From JACXTP01 sp963789555 (GTDB lineage Archaea; Thermoplasmatota; Thermoplasmata; Methanomassiliicoccales; UBA472), in the NCBI GenBank assembly GCA_963789555.1, contig CAWBKY010000010.1, forward strand, positions 62,001 to 126,000: DNA of 64,000 bases, in the 5' to 3' direction. Of this stretch, positions 53,959 to 62,975 are shown in pieces. The notes beneath the pieces were generated by a model, which saw only the letters and a list, made by a program, of their open reading frames with translations, did not search any database and was not told the origin of the DNA. The translations under genes were made by a program, and so were the position numbers. The first letter of the stretch is position 1; every line of letters starts with the position of its first letter.

Positions 53959-55686
53959 ATGAAAGGCTCCAGGGCTTTGCTGACGTTGCTGGAAAAGCAT
54001 GACGTGGATGTGATATTCGGATATCCTGGCGGATATACTCTGCCGATCTACGACGAGTTCTTGGACTCGTCCATCCACCACGTCTTGGTCAGGCACGAGC
54101 AGTGCGCCGCCCACATGGCAGATGGGTACGCCCGGGCCACTGGGCAGCCTGGTGTGTGCATGGCCACCTCCGGTCCAGGGGCGACCAACCTGGTGACCGG
54201 CGTGGCCACGGCCTACGCTGATTCGTCACCGATGATCGTGCTGACGGGACAGGTCCCGGTATCGCAGATCGGGAACAACGCCTTCCAGGAGGCGGACATC
54301 TTCTCCTTGATGATGCCCATCACCAAGCATAACTTCCGTGTGCTGGACGTGAAGAACCTCCCTGAGGCGGTGAAACGGGGCTGGAACATTGCCACGAACG
54401 GTCGCATGGGCCCGGTGCACATCGACCTCCCAGTGGACGTCTTAAAGGCCGAGATGCAGGACATCCTTCTGGACGAGGAGTTCCCAGTGCCCTCGCCCTA
54501 CGAGGACACCTCCGGAGTGCTGGAGGCGGTGAAGCTGCTCAAGGAGGCAGAGAGGCCGATGCTGTTGGTAGGAGGCGGGGCCATGTGGTCCAACTCCACC
54601 CCCGAGGTGCTGAAGCTGGCGGAGATGCTCATGGCGCCTGTGGCCACGACCATGATGGGCAAGGGCATCATCCCGGAGACCCACCCGTTGTCCATGGGGA
54701 TGCTGGGCATGCACGGGCGGGAGATCTCCCGCAAGGCCTTCCTGGAGTGCGACGTGATGGTGGCCATCGGAGCCCGTTTCAGCGACCGCTCGTCCGGACT
54801 GCCTTCGGAGCTGCCTGAGACCACCAAGATCATCCATATCGACATAGACCCGATGGAGGCTGGCAAGAACTCCCGCACCCGGGTCCGCATCGTCGCCGAC
54901 GCCAAGAAATCGCTGCAGCTCATCATCAAAGGGCTGGGCAAGGCCAAGGGCGACAGCGAATGGTCCATGCGCATGAAGAAGCTGCGCGAGATGTGCGATT
55001 GCGACATGGACGACGGCGTGATGCCCATCCACCCCCGCAAGGTGATCTACGAGCTGTCGAGGTTGCTGAAGGACGATGCTTACGTATGCACCGAGGTGGG
55101 GCAGAACCAGATGTGGGCCGCACACTTCCTGCGCATGAGGCAGCCACGGCACTTCATCACCTCCGGAGGCTTGGGCACCATGGGCTTCGGCTTCCCGGCC
55201 TCGATCGGGGTGAAGTACGCCCACCCGGACAAGCAGGTGGTGGACATCGCGGGGGATGGCTCGCTGCAGATGGTGGTGCAGGAGTTCGCCACCGCAGTGA
55301 ACGAGCAGCTCCCAGTGGTGGTATGCCTCCTGAACAATAACTGGCTGGGCATGGTGAAGCAGTGGCAGAAGCTCTTCAACGACAAGCGCTACTCAGGCAC
55401 GAACCTGCAGCGCAACCCCGACTTCGTCATGCTGGCCAAGGCATATGGCGCCGACGCCATCAAGGTGGAGCGCCCGTCCGAGCTCAGGGAAGCGTTCCAG
55501 GCCGCCTTCCGCTCCGAGGTGCCGTTCCTGGTGGACGTCCATGTGGACCCGGAGGCGGACATCCTGCCCATGCAACCGGGCGGCAAGTCGTCCAAGGAGA
55601 TCATACGCTGCGATTACTGCCATTGGGCGAAGAACGGCGTGGACTCCATAAAGGGGGACTTCACGCCGAACATCTCGGGCGCCTAA
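53959..55686 (+). CDS. ilvB: Acetolactate synthase large subunit
   Basis: 575 residues, ThDP enzyme. VIFGYPGGYTLPIYDEF and VRHEQCAAHMADGYARATGQ contain the catalytic Glu; ATSGPGATNLVTGVATAYADSSP and the central FAD-type domain (AIGARFSDRSSGLPS) follow; the ThDP motif is DIAGDGSLQMVVQEFATA...LLNNNWLGM. It makes acetolactate for valine, leucine and isoleucine. The C-terminal IIRCDYCHWAKNG adds a CxxC pair that is not usual for the family. GGGGTGA precedes the ATG. No small subunit gene (ilvN) is in the window. Confidence 0.95.
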   Translation: MKGSRALLTLLEKHDVDVIFGYPGGYTLPIYDEFLDSSIHHVLVRHEQCAAHMADGYARATGQPGVCMATSGPGATNLVTGVATAYADSSPMIVLTGQVPVSQIGNNAFQEADIFSLMMPITKHNFRVLDVKNLPEAVKRGWNIATNGRMGPVHIDLPVDVLKAEMQDILLDEEFPVPSPYEDTSGVLEAVKLLKEAERPMLLVGGGAMWSNSTPEVLKLAEMLMAPVATTMMGKGIIPETHPLSMGMLGMHGREISRKAFLECDVMVAIGARFSDRSSGLPSELPETTKIIHIDIDPMEAGKNSRTRVRIVADAKKSLQLIIKGLGKAKGDSEWSMRMKKLREMCDCDMDDGVMPIHPRKVIYELSRLLKDDAYVCTEVGQNQMWAAHFLRMRQPRHFITSGGLGTMGFGFPASIGVKYAHPDKQVVDIAGDGSLQMVVQEFATAVNEQLPVVVCLLNNNWLGMVKQWQKLFNDKRYSGTNLQRNPDFVMLAKAYGADAIKVERPSELREAFQAAFRSEVPFLVDVHVDPEADILPMQPGGKSSKEIIRCDYCHWAKNGVDSIKGDFTPNISGA

Positions 55687-55708
55687 ACCTGTTCTATACG
55701 ATTTAAAA

Positions 55709-55755
55709 GGGAGGCGGTGGGGTGCCGCCCCCTTCATTTCCTATTTTCCTTCCAT
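55709..55755 (+). terminator. Probable terminator after ilvB
   Basis: A GGCGG (55713-55717) / CCGCC (55725-55729) hairpin is followed by a pyrimidine-rich, T-containing tract (cttcatttcctattttcctt). It lies 25 bp beyond the ilvB stop and separates it from the convergent channel gene. Confidence 0.5.
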
Positions 55756-55764
55756 TCCGATGGC

Positions 55765-56790
55765 TCAAAAGACCCACAGGGCAAGGGCCAAGATCAAGAT
55801 GATCAAGACGGAATCGAGGTGGACATTATCACTCCATATCGGTTGATCCTCTTCAGTTTCGCTGGGTCCTTGTGATAGTTGAACTCCACGTACCCTAGGA
55901 TCGTCACTATGAGGTTGATGGCCAGGAAGAGGAACACCCCAGTGATGAAGATGCGTATAGAAGTTGATGGTGGAGGTCGGGGGTATCTGCTTCTGCATGG
56001 TCAGGTTGAAAAGTACGGCCGTGATGAGCATGGATGTGTTCAGTCCGACGCGGAGCCCGAATGCCCCGCTATCGTCCATCCGGAAAAGGAATGAGAAGGC
56101 GGATACCAGACAGAAGATGAGGGGTGGGAGTATCATCTCTGGGAAGGCCACGATCATCTCCCTTTTGATCACGATGTCCATGATGGCCTGCGGACTTTCC
56201 ACGAAAGGATATTCGTGAAGCATCATCGAATAGTGTACGTCCGAATACATCCCAGCCGACGATCTTGAATCCAGGGTCGACCCCGCTGCTGTCCTCCATC
56301 CAACGTAGCTGGTACGGTTGGCCTGGTTTGTTCGGGTTCACGACCTCGATGCTTATCGGCAACGTGACTGGTTCGAAAGGATAGTTCCCCGCTTCCAACG
56401 GATAGCTCAGGTCCGCCCTGACCCTCCAGAACTCGAAATTGAAACCCTCCAACGTGCCATTGCTGACCATCTCCTTGGTTGCTGGATTGGAGGGCTTACC
56501 GTTCATCATGTACCACTGCACCGTGGTTATGTTGGGGTCCGACCAGAAGAAGTAGATGTAATAATCGAAAACGTAGTTCCCATTTGGATAGTCGAAGCCA
56601 TAGACGTTGATCACCCAGATGCCCATGTTAATTACGTTTTCCTCTACCACCATATCTTCCGTGGCGACGTTCGGTAACAGGGGCCGTCGGATCATCGGGA
56701 GCGGCCTGCCCTGAAGGCACCGATGCCACGATGGAAAGGGCGAAGGATAAAGATGCCCGCCAAACAAAGGTATCGCCACAGGGAGGACAT
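55765..56790 (-). CDS. Pentameric ligand-gated ion channel homologue 1 (several frameshifts)
   Basis: About 340 residues after correction. A signal peptide starts at ATG 56790 (MSSLWRYLCLAGIFIL); the extracellular beta-sandwich includes INMGIWVINVYGFDYPNGNYVFDYYIYFFWSD, then YPLEAGNYPFEPVTLPISIEV, with the YPF(D/E) turn of Cys-loop receptors but no Cys pair. Four helices follow: M1 FPEMILPPLIFCLVSAFSFLF, M2 RVGLNTSMLITAVLFNLTMQK with the QIPP linker, M3 (RIFITGVFLFLAINLIVTILGY), and M4 (VLIILILALALWVF). Frame changes lie near 56740, 56685, 56245, 55958 and 55818. Its many breaks could also mean decay, but the encoded domains are complete. Confidence 0.75.
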
Positions 56791-56860
56791 GCTGGATGAT
56801 AAACAGGGAGAGATGATTTAATGATTTCTTAAACCAAGGCGGCGTTGGTTAGGCTGAAGC

Positions 56861-57881
56861 TCAGATCACACTGGCCAGATAGATTATCCCGATGACCAAG
56901 ATTGGGACCAGGAAAGAGGCCAAGAGGCCCAATCTGTTGATGGACTTAACGAACCGGCTGTCGTTCTTGTATTTCCACCCCATATAACCGACGATGGTGG
57001 TGATGAGGTTCATCGAGATGAACACGAGGACGGATATCTCGAATATCGAGTATAGGGTGAACTGGGTGATCGGAGGTATCTTGTCCGTCTCCGCCAGGTT
57101 GAACAGGACGGCCGTAATGAGCATGGAGGTGTTGAGACCGATCCGTATGCTGAAACCGGTATCGTCCTCGATCTTGAAGGCGAACGAGAAGGCGGAGACG
57201 ATGCAGAAGATTATGGGCGGGATGATGGTCTGATATAGTGCGGCATAGGTGTCCCTGGTCAAAACCACGTCCATCTCGGCCTGTGATAACGTGATCCCGT
57301 ACGGGTAGCTGTTGTTGCTAACGGAATATTCCAAACCGTCGAGAGTCCACCCCACCTCTAGGAAGTCCGGGCTTATCCCGCTCTCTGATTCCAACCATTG
57401 CAGATAAGTGGCATAGCCATGATTCAGGACCTCGATCAGAATGGGCAATTTCACCGTGTCGAACGGGTATCTTTCCGGGATGATGTCCACGTCGAAAATC
57501 GCCCTGACCCTCCACACCTCGGTCGTGATGTTGTTTTGCTCGGTAGTGGACACAAGCTGCTTGCTGGAGGGTGTGACCGGATATCCGTTCATGAGATACC
57601 AGTCGACGGTGGTGATGTTATCATCGGACCAGGAAAAGATGGCCCAGAAATCGAAGATGTAATCGCCTTCCTTGTAATCATACCCATAAAGGTCGATTAT
57701 CCAGATGGATATATAGACCACGTGGTCGGCCGGCACAAGCTCAGGAGGGAAATCATAGGAAGGTGAAACGGTCGATGCGTTCCCCTCGTCGGCCTCGGCC
57801 ATGGGGACGAACTGCATCGAAAGGAGGATGGCCATGGTCATCAATGTGATACGATACCAGCCCTCCTTCCCTGGCCTTCAT
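56861..57881 (-). CDS. Pentameric ligand-gated ion channel homologue 2
   Basis: About 339 residues and a clear paralogue of the next gene. The signal peptide is MKAREG plus WYRITLMTMAILLSMQFVPMAEA across a one-base shift near 57868. The extracellular domain has VVYISIWIIDLYGYDYKEGDYIF and ERYPFDTVKLPILIEV (the YPFD loop). The membrane part has M1 YQTIIPPIIFCIVSAFSFAF, M2 RIGLNTSMLITAVLFNLAET followed by DKIPP, M3 YSIFEISVLVFISMNLITTIVGY and M4 GLLASFLVPILVIGIIYLASVI. Polar Thr/Ser residues in M2 would line the pore. Ligand and ion selectivity are unknown. Confidence 0.82.
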
Positions 57882-58001
57882 CGGATGGGGAGCGCGGTTC
57901 AGGATAATAATAACTTGTCCCGTCCACACCGGACTGGTCATTAATTAAATACTGCGTTTTTGATTGGGTGCACAGTCTTTGCTTGCAAAGGACGGATGCT
58001 T

Positions 58002-59162
58002 ATGGCCAAGATATATCATGATTCAGATGCCGACTTGGGCGTGCTCAAGGGCAAGAAGATCGCAGTCATCGGTTTCGGCTCGCAGGGCAAGGCCCAGTCC
58101 ATGTGCCTGCGCGACTCCGGCCTCAACGTGGTCGTGGGTCTGCGCAAGGGCGGAAAGTCCTGGGACGACGCCAAGAAGAACGGCATGAAGGTGGCGGAGA
58201 TCGCCGATGCCGTGTCCGGCGCCGATGTGGTCATGATCCTGCTCCCGGACGAGGTCCAGGGCAAGGTATACAAGGCGGAGATCGAGCCCAACCTGAAGGA
58301 GGGCGCGGCCTTGGACTTCGCTCACGGTTTCAGCATCGTCTTCGGGGAGATCAAGGCACCGAAGAATGCGGACGTGATCATGATGGCCCCCAAGTCGCCT
58401 GGGCCGATGGAGAGGGAGATGTTCCTGCAGGGGTTCGGCGTGCCCGCGCTCATCGCGGTGGAGCAGGACCACAGCGGCAAAGCCAAGAAGATCGCCTTGG
58501 CGCTGGCCAAGGGCCTTGGCGCGACCAAGGCCGGGGTCATCGAGACCAGCTTCCGGGAGGAGGCCACCTCGGACCTTTTCGGTGAGCAGGCCGTGCTGTG
58601 CGGTGGAGTGACCGCCCTCATAGAGGCCGGCTTCGACACGCTGGTCAAGGCCGGTTACCAACCGGAGATCGCTTACTTCGAGTGCCTGCACGAACTGAAG
58701 CTGATCGTCGACCTCATCCAGAAGGGCGGCATGATGCACATGTGGACCTCCGTGTCCAACACCGCCGAGTACGGTGGCCTGAGCCGCCGGGACCGCCTCA
58801 TCACCGCCGAGACCCGCAAGGAGATGGCGAAGATGCTCAAGGAGATCCAGGAGGGCAAGTTCGCCAAGGAATGGATGAAGGACGCCAAGTCCGGTATGAA
58901 GAAGATCCAGAAGATGGAGGACGAGGAGGCGGGCAGCGAGATAGAGGTCGTGGGCAAGGAGATCCGCTCCCTGTTCGAAACCCAGGCGCCAAAGAAGACG
59001 GCCAAGCCCAAGGCCAAGAAACCCGCCGCGAAGAAACCGGCGGCCAAGAAGGCACCGGTCAAAAAGGCATTGGCAAAGCCAAAGAAGACCGTGGCCAAGC
59101 CCAAATCGAAGCCTGCCGCGAAGAAACCGGCGGCCAAGAAGCCGGTGACCAAGAAGAAGTGA
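58002..59162 (+). CDS. ilvC: Ketol-acid reductoisomerase with a Lys/Ala/Pro-rich histone H1-like tail
   Basis: 386 residues. Residues 1-325 are a class I KARI: IAVIGFGSQGKAQSMCLRDSG (NADPH loop), VVMILLPDEVQGKVY, MMAPKSPGP, VIETSFREEATSDLFGEQAVLCGG (metal-binding Asp/Glu) and MMHMWTSVSNTAEYGG. Residues about 327-386 are an extra tail of repeated AAKKPAAKK, KPKAKK and TKKK units ending at the stop codon. KARI normally ends near residue 330. ATG 58002 gives the family start; in-frame ATGs at 57960 and 57996 are less likely. A TATA-like ttaattaaata lies at 57941-57951. Confidence 0.93.
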   Translation: MAKIYHDSDADLGVLKGKKIAVIGFGSQGKAQSMCLRDSGLNVVVGLRKGGKSWDDAKKNGMKVAEIADAVSGADVVMILLPDEVQGKVYKAEIEPNLKEGAALDFAHGFSIVFGEIKAPKNADVIMMAPKSPGPMEREMFLQGFGVPALIAVEQDHSGKAKKIALALAKGLGATKAGVIETSFREEATSDLFGEQAVLCGGVTALIEAGFDTLVKAGYQPEIAYFECLHELKLIVDLIQKGGMMHMWTSVSNTAEYGGLSRRDRLITAETRKEMAKMLKEIQEGKFAKEWMKDAKSGMKKIQKMEDEEAGSEIEVVGKEIRSLFETQAPKKTAKPKAKKPAAKKPAAKKAPVKKALAKPKKTVAKPKSKPAAKKPAAKKPVTKKK

Positions 59163-59182
59163 TATTTAGTTCTCCAGACCAA

Positions 59183-59210
59183 GGCGGCCTGAGAGCCGCC
59201 CCTTTTTTTT
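59183..59210 (+). terminator. Intrinsic terminator after ilvC
   Basis: GGCGGC (59183-59188), a six-base loop and GCCGCC (59195-59200), followed by CC and eight T (59203-59210): a textbook hairpin plus T-run 20 bp after the ilvC stop codon. Confidence 0.85.
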
Positions 59211-59285
59211 CATTTCTCCCACCCAGCAGCGGATGCTGCGGTCCTTTTATCATCAGATAGTGCGCTTCGGTGCTCAGGTTGAGGC

Positions 59286-59801
59286 ATGCTTCGGGCCAAA
59301 TTCCGTTACGAGACCAAGACGTTCAAGTGGGTCACGCTGCTCCTGGTGAGCTTGACCGTCCTGAGCGGCGTCATGTTCTGGTATGCCATATCGGAGGAGG
59401 AGACCTATGTGGTCCTCCCCTTCGTCGGGTTCATGGCCACGATCGCATTCCTATTCGGAATAACCCCTTGGTTCACCGCCCATGAGGTGCACGATACGTA
59501 CCTGGTGGTCCGCCAGGGTTGGTACTACCGAAACAGGATCGACATAGCCGACATCCTTGCAGTGAAACATGTCATGGACGGGCCCTGGGCCTATGGCCTG
59601 CACTTCATAGACGGCCACACCGTCTATGCCAACGGACGCACGAACGATCTGATACTTTTGGAGCTGGACAAGGTGAGGCATAGGGACGGCAAGAAGAGGC
59701 GCATGACCCGTGTGCTCTTCGACACGCTGGACAACCCGGGGTTCCTCAAGGCCATTGGGAAGCAGTACCAGGCGGAGCTGGAAAGATTGGATCGATCGTA
59801 A
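59286..59801 (+). CDS. Membrane protein with PH-like domain
   Basis: 171 residues. Two N-terminal helices (FKWVTLLLVSLTVLSGVMFWYAI and VVLPFVGFMATIAFLFGITPW) are followed by a beta-rich region (YLVVRQGWYYRNRIDIADILAVKHV) like the bacterial PH/DUF304 domain, and a helical basic end. A TATA-like cttttatca lies about 40 bp upstream. Function unknown. Confidence 0.6.
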   Translation: MLRAKFRYETKTFKWVTLLLVSLTVLSGVMFWYAISEEETYVVLPFVGFMATIAFLFGITPWFTAHEVHDTYLVVRQGWYYRNRIDIADILAVKHVMDGPWAYGLHFIDGHTVYANGRTNDLILLELDKVRHRDGKKRRMTRVLFDTLDNPGFLKAIGKQYQAELERLDRS

Positions 59802-59871
59802 TATCGCCAACAGGTCAAGCCCCCTCATGGAACAATTATCTGCAAGGGCGACCATATGAGGGGCGAGCAGC

Positions 59872-60243
59872 ATGAACAAGATAGTGATGCGAAGCCGCTA
59901 CGATGCGTTCGAGATCGAGCTGAACGACTCCGATACGGCGAACGCCCTTTACCTGGCGTTGCCTCTGGAAAGGGAGATAAACGTTTGGGGCGGGGAGATC
60001 TACTTCGAGGTCCCGGTGGACCAGCCCTTGCATGATGGAAGGAAGGTCATGGAAAGGGGTGAGGTGGCCTACTGGCCGGAGGGCAGCGCCTTCTGCATTT
60101 TCTTCGGACCTACCCCCGCGAGCAAGGGCAAGGCCCCGGAGGCCTATACACCAGTGACCCCTTTGGGAAGAGTGGCCACCAACCTGGAGAGGCTAGAGCA
60201 CCTGCCCGACCGGAGCGTGGTGGTGCTAGAGGTCCTCTACTAG
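59872..60243 (+). CDS. Cyclophilin-like fold protein (TM1367 family)
   Basis: 123 residues. LPLEREINVWGGEIYFEVPVD, GEVAYWPEGSAFCIFFGPTPAS and PLGRVATNLERLEHL match the cyclophilin_TM1367 family, a beta-barrel resembling cyclophilin without proven isomerase activity. Its last 4 bp overlap the convergent PmbA gene. Confidence 0.8.
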   Translation: MNKIVMRSRYDAFEIELNDSDTANALYLALPLEREINVWGGEIYFEVPVDQPLHDGRKVMERGEVAYWPEGSAFCIFFGPTPASKGKAPEAYTPVTPLGRVATNLERLEHLPDRSVVVLEVLY

Positions 60244-61598
60244 GCCCCGATCACTTCCAGATCGTCGAAGGCCACATGGGGCAGGATGCAGTTACGTACC
60301 ACGCTCTGCTCCCTTCCCACGTCCCTGATGCCCATGAGAGCCTGGTAGAAGTTGCCTGCCAATATCGCATGGTCGATGGTGCGGACCACCTCGCCTTTGA
60401 CGATCTCCTTGGCGCAGCGCACCTCAAGCCCGAAGGCCCCGGTGATAGGGTTGACCTCGGCCGAGGCCAGCTTGTCCACCAAGATGCCTCGTTCCACTTC
60501 CATGACCATCCCCTCCAAGCGCTTGCTCCCTGGCTCCCAGACCAGGTTGATGGGGGCGATTTCCAAGGGCCTGCGGTAGGTGTTCTGCGGGTCGGTCGGG
60601 TCGCGACGCGAAGCGTTGCCGGTGCTCTCCACGCCTGAGAGCAGCGCGTTGTACTGGTCGTACATGAAGCCTTTGAGCACACCTCGGTCCACCAGATCCT
60701 TGCGAATGGTGGGCGCCCCCTCGTCGTCGTAACCGCTGCTGCACATCCCCCTCTCATCGAAGGGGTCGTCCACCAGGTTGAGCTGGATGGAGCCGACCCT
60801 CTCGCCCATCCTCTTCGCCCAGGCGCTCCTCTGCTTGTTGACGTTCTCCGCGCTCAATGAGAAGGCGACCGAGCTGAGCAATAGTTCGGCCAGCTCGATA
60901 GGCGGCAGGATGACCGTCATCCTCTCCTGACCGTGGAAGTGTTCGGCCCTCTGCGCGTCCTGCGCGCTGGTCCTCAGCCCGACCCCGAAAGACGAGGCAT
61001 CCAGGTCAGGGAGCTTGTTGGAATGATGGAACCGAACCCCTTCCCCTGGGTCGGCACCTTCGGTCATGGCGGTGAAGTGCAGATAGAGCATGGTGCTCCG
61101 CCCCTCCGTCTCTGCTCCGGAGGTGTTCAGCACCATATTTTGCGAGACCGCGGCCCGGATGATGCCGCTCGGCACCTTGACCTCGCCCCCCTCCATGGCG
61201 CTGTAGACGATGTCCTTGGCCATGGAGCAAACCCCCTCTTGGCCAAGTGAGGCGAGGTCCTTATCGTAGGTGATGGGGGTGGGGTTGCCCTTGATGGACG
61301 GGGCGAAGCGTTTGAACATATGGTCCGGAGCGGAGACATTGGCCAGCTTTATGGCGGTCTGGGCGCATATCTCCGCATCCCTGACCGTGGCCAGCGTGAT
61401 GGATGATTGCCCCACCTTCTTCGACTTGATGGCGCGCACCGCCAACCCCTGGTCCATGCGCTCCTCCACGCTCTTGACCTTGCCATCGTCCACGTAAAGC
61501 AATAAGGAGCGGGCGCGGGAACCGTAGACCTCGGCGTCCGATGCCCCCTCTGCCAGCGCGGCCTTCAAGGCCTTCTTCACAAAAGGCTCGAGGCTCAT
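60240..61598 (-). CDS. pmbA: PmbA/TldE-family protein
   Basis: 452 residues. It has the N-terminal VEERMDQGLAVRAIKSKKVGQSSIT and the C-terminal YDDEGAPTIRKDLVDRGVLKGFMYD, with FYQALMGIRDVGRE near the end. This is the non-catalytic partner of the TldD/TldE heterodimeric peptidase, and it lacks HExxxH. It follows TldD immediately, with no intervening bases. The pair degrades unfolded or modified peptides in bacteria. Confidence 0.9.
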   Translation of the reverse strand: MSLEPFVKKALKAALAEGASDAEVYGSRARSLLLYVDDGKVKSVEERMDQGLAVRAIKSKKVGQSSITLATVRDAEICAQTAIKLANVSAPDHMFKRFAPSIKGNPTPITYDKDLASLGQEGVCSMAKDIVYSAMEGGEVKVPSGIIRAAVSQNMVLNTSGAETEGRSTMLYLHFTAMTEGADPGEGVRFHHSNKLPDLDASSFGVGLRTSAQDAQRAEHFHGQERMTVILPPIELAELLLSSVAFSLSAENVNKQRSAWAKRMGERVGSIQLNLVDDPFDERGMCSSGYDDEGAPTIRKDLVDRGVLKGFMYDQYNALLSGVESTGNASRRDPTDPQNTYRRPLEIAPINLVWEPGSKRLEGMVMEVERGILVDKLASAEVNPITGAFGLEVRCAKEIVKGEVVRTIDHAILAGNFYQALMGIRDVGREQSVVRNCILPHVAFDDLEVIGA

Positions 61599-62975
61599 TC
61601 AGCCACCCCCGAGGACGATGGTGGAACGGCAATACGGGCCCCCTGAGGATACTGGTATCCAATCCTCTATCCCCTTGCCGCACGTGCTGCCGTCCAGTTC
61701 CACCTTGTCGCCCACGGCGTCCACCGTCTGGAGGATGTCCAAGGCATTGCCGGTGAGGGTGAACGATCGAAGCAGGCCGGCGATCTCCCCGTCCTTGATC
61801 AGGTAGCCGCGCAGGGCCTTCGCCTCGAAACCGCCGCCGACCGGGTCCTCCATGCCGCTGAGCATCTTGTCGCAGAGGACCCCGTGCTTGACGTCCTCCA
61901 ACATCTCCTCCAGTTTCATGTCGCCCTTTTCGAAGAAGGTGTTGGTCATCCTCACCCACACTCTCCGCCCATAATATTCCGCCCGACCGTTGCCGGTCGG
62001 CGGGAGGCCCATCTGCGCCGCCGTCTCCAGGCTCTGCATGTAACCTTTGTACACGCCGTCCTCGATGATGACGGTCCGGGAGGAGGGCGTCCCCTCGTCA
62101 TCGAACGGGATGTGACCATGAGCGCCAGCAATGGTCCCATCGTCCACCATGGTGATGCCTTCGGAGGCCACCCTCTTGCCCACCGCGTCGGTCAGGAACG
62201 ATCGCCGCTTCACTATCTCATCAGCCTCGCTGGCATGCCCCATCACCTCATGGGCCAGAAGACCGCTGATCACGGGGTCGCTGATGCAGGTGACCGGTCC
62301 GGAGGGGGCCTTCTGAGCTTGCAGCATCTTGACCGCCTCGTTCCCAATGTGCCTACCGAAGGCGTTGACATCCACCGCCTTTATGAGCTCGAACCCTCCG
62401 GAGCCGTCCATGCCGTCATAGTACATCTCGGTGTTCGAACCGTCGGAGGATATGGCCTGGCCTATCAGACGCAGGCGCACCTCCTCCCATTCCAATTGGT
62501 CGCCCAGGCTGTTGCACAGCAGGTTATTGCGCACGTCCTCCCGGTACATGGCGTTGCTGTTGACCACTTGGGGACCGACACGTTGCGACCGCTCCGCGTC
62601 GAACACCAGTGCCAGCTTTTCCTCCCAGGCCACCTGGGAAGGATGAGTCTTCAAATTGGCCCTCACCTTTGCCTGGCGGGCCCTCCGCTCCGGTATGGGC
62701 GGACCGGTGGCGCTGCCGGAATGAGCGCTTCGCACCGCTCGATTGGCCGCGTCCAGCACCGTGTCCTTGCCGGGGTCTACGCCCGATGCGTAGCCCCAGG
62801 ACCCGTTCACCCTGGCCCTCAGGCAGACCCCGCCCAAGCGGTCGTCGGAGAGCGTCCTCACGCCCCCGTCCACCACCACGATCAAGGTCTTCTCGATGGT
62901 CTGCCAGCGCGCATCACAGAACTCCGCCCCCAAGGAGCGCATGCGCTCCACCGCCTTGATGAGCAGGTCTTGCAT
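61599..62975 (-). CDS. tldD: TldD-family zinc peptidase
   Basis: 458 residues. The metal site is LLAHEVMGHASEAD (HExxxH with downstream Glu), followed by TMVDDGTIAGAHGHIPFDDEGTPSSRTVIIEDGVYKGYM and the late GGGFEAKALRGYLIKDGE and EDWIPVSSGGPYCRSTIVLGGG. It is the catalytic half of the TldD/E protease. It is the middle gene of the leftward run peptidase-TldD-PmbA, all proteolytic functions. Confidence 0.92.
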   Translation of the reverse strand: MQDLLIKAVERMRSLGAEFCDARWQTIEKTLIVVVDGGVRTLSDDRLGGVCLRARVNGSWGYASGVDPGKDTVLDAANRAVRSAHSGSATGPPIPERRARQAKVRANLKTHPSQVAWEEKLALVFDAERSQRVGPQVVNSNAMYREDVRNNLLCNSLGDQLEWEEVRLRLIGQAISSDGSNTEMYYDGMDGSGGFELIKAVDVNAFGRHIGNEAVKMLQAQKAPSGPVTCISDPVISGLLAHEVMGHASEADEIVKRRSFLTDAVGKRVASEGITMVDDGTIAGAHGHIPFDDEGTPSSRTVIIEDGVYKGYMQSLETAAQMGLPPTGNGRAEYYGRRVWVRMTNTFFEKGDMKLEEMLEDVKHGVLCDKMLSGMEDPVGGGFEAKALRGYLIKDGEIAGLLRSFTLTGNALDILQTVDAVGDKVELDGSTCGKGIEDWIPVSSGGPYCRSTIVLGGG

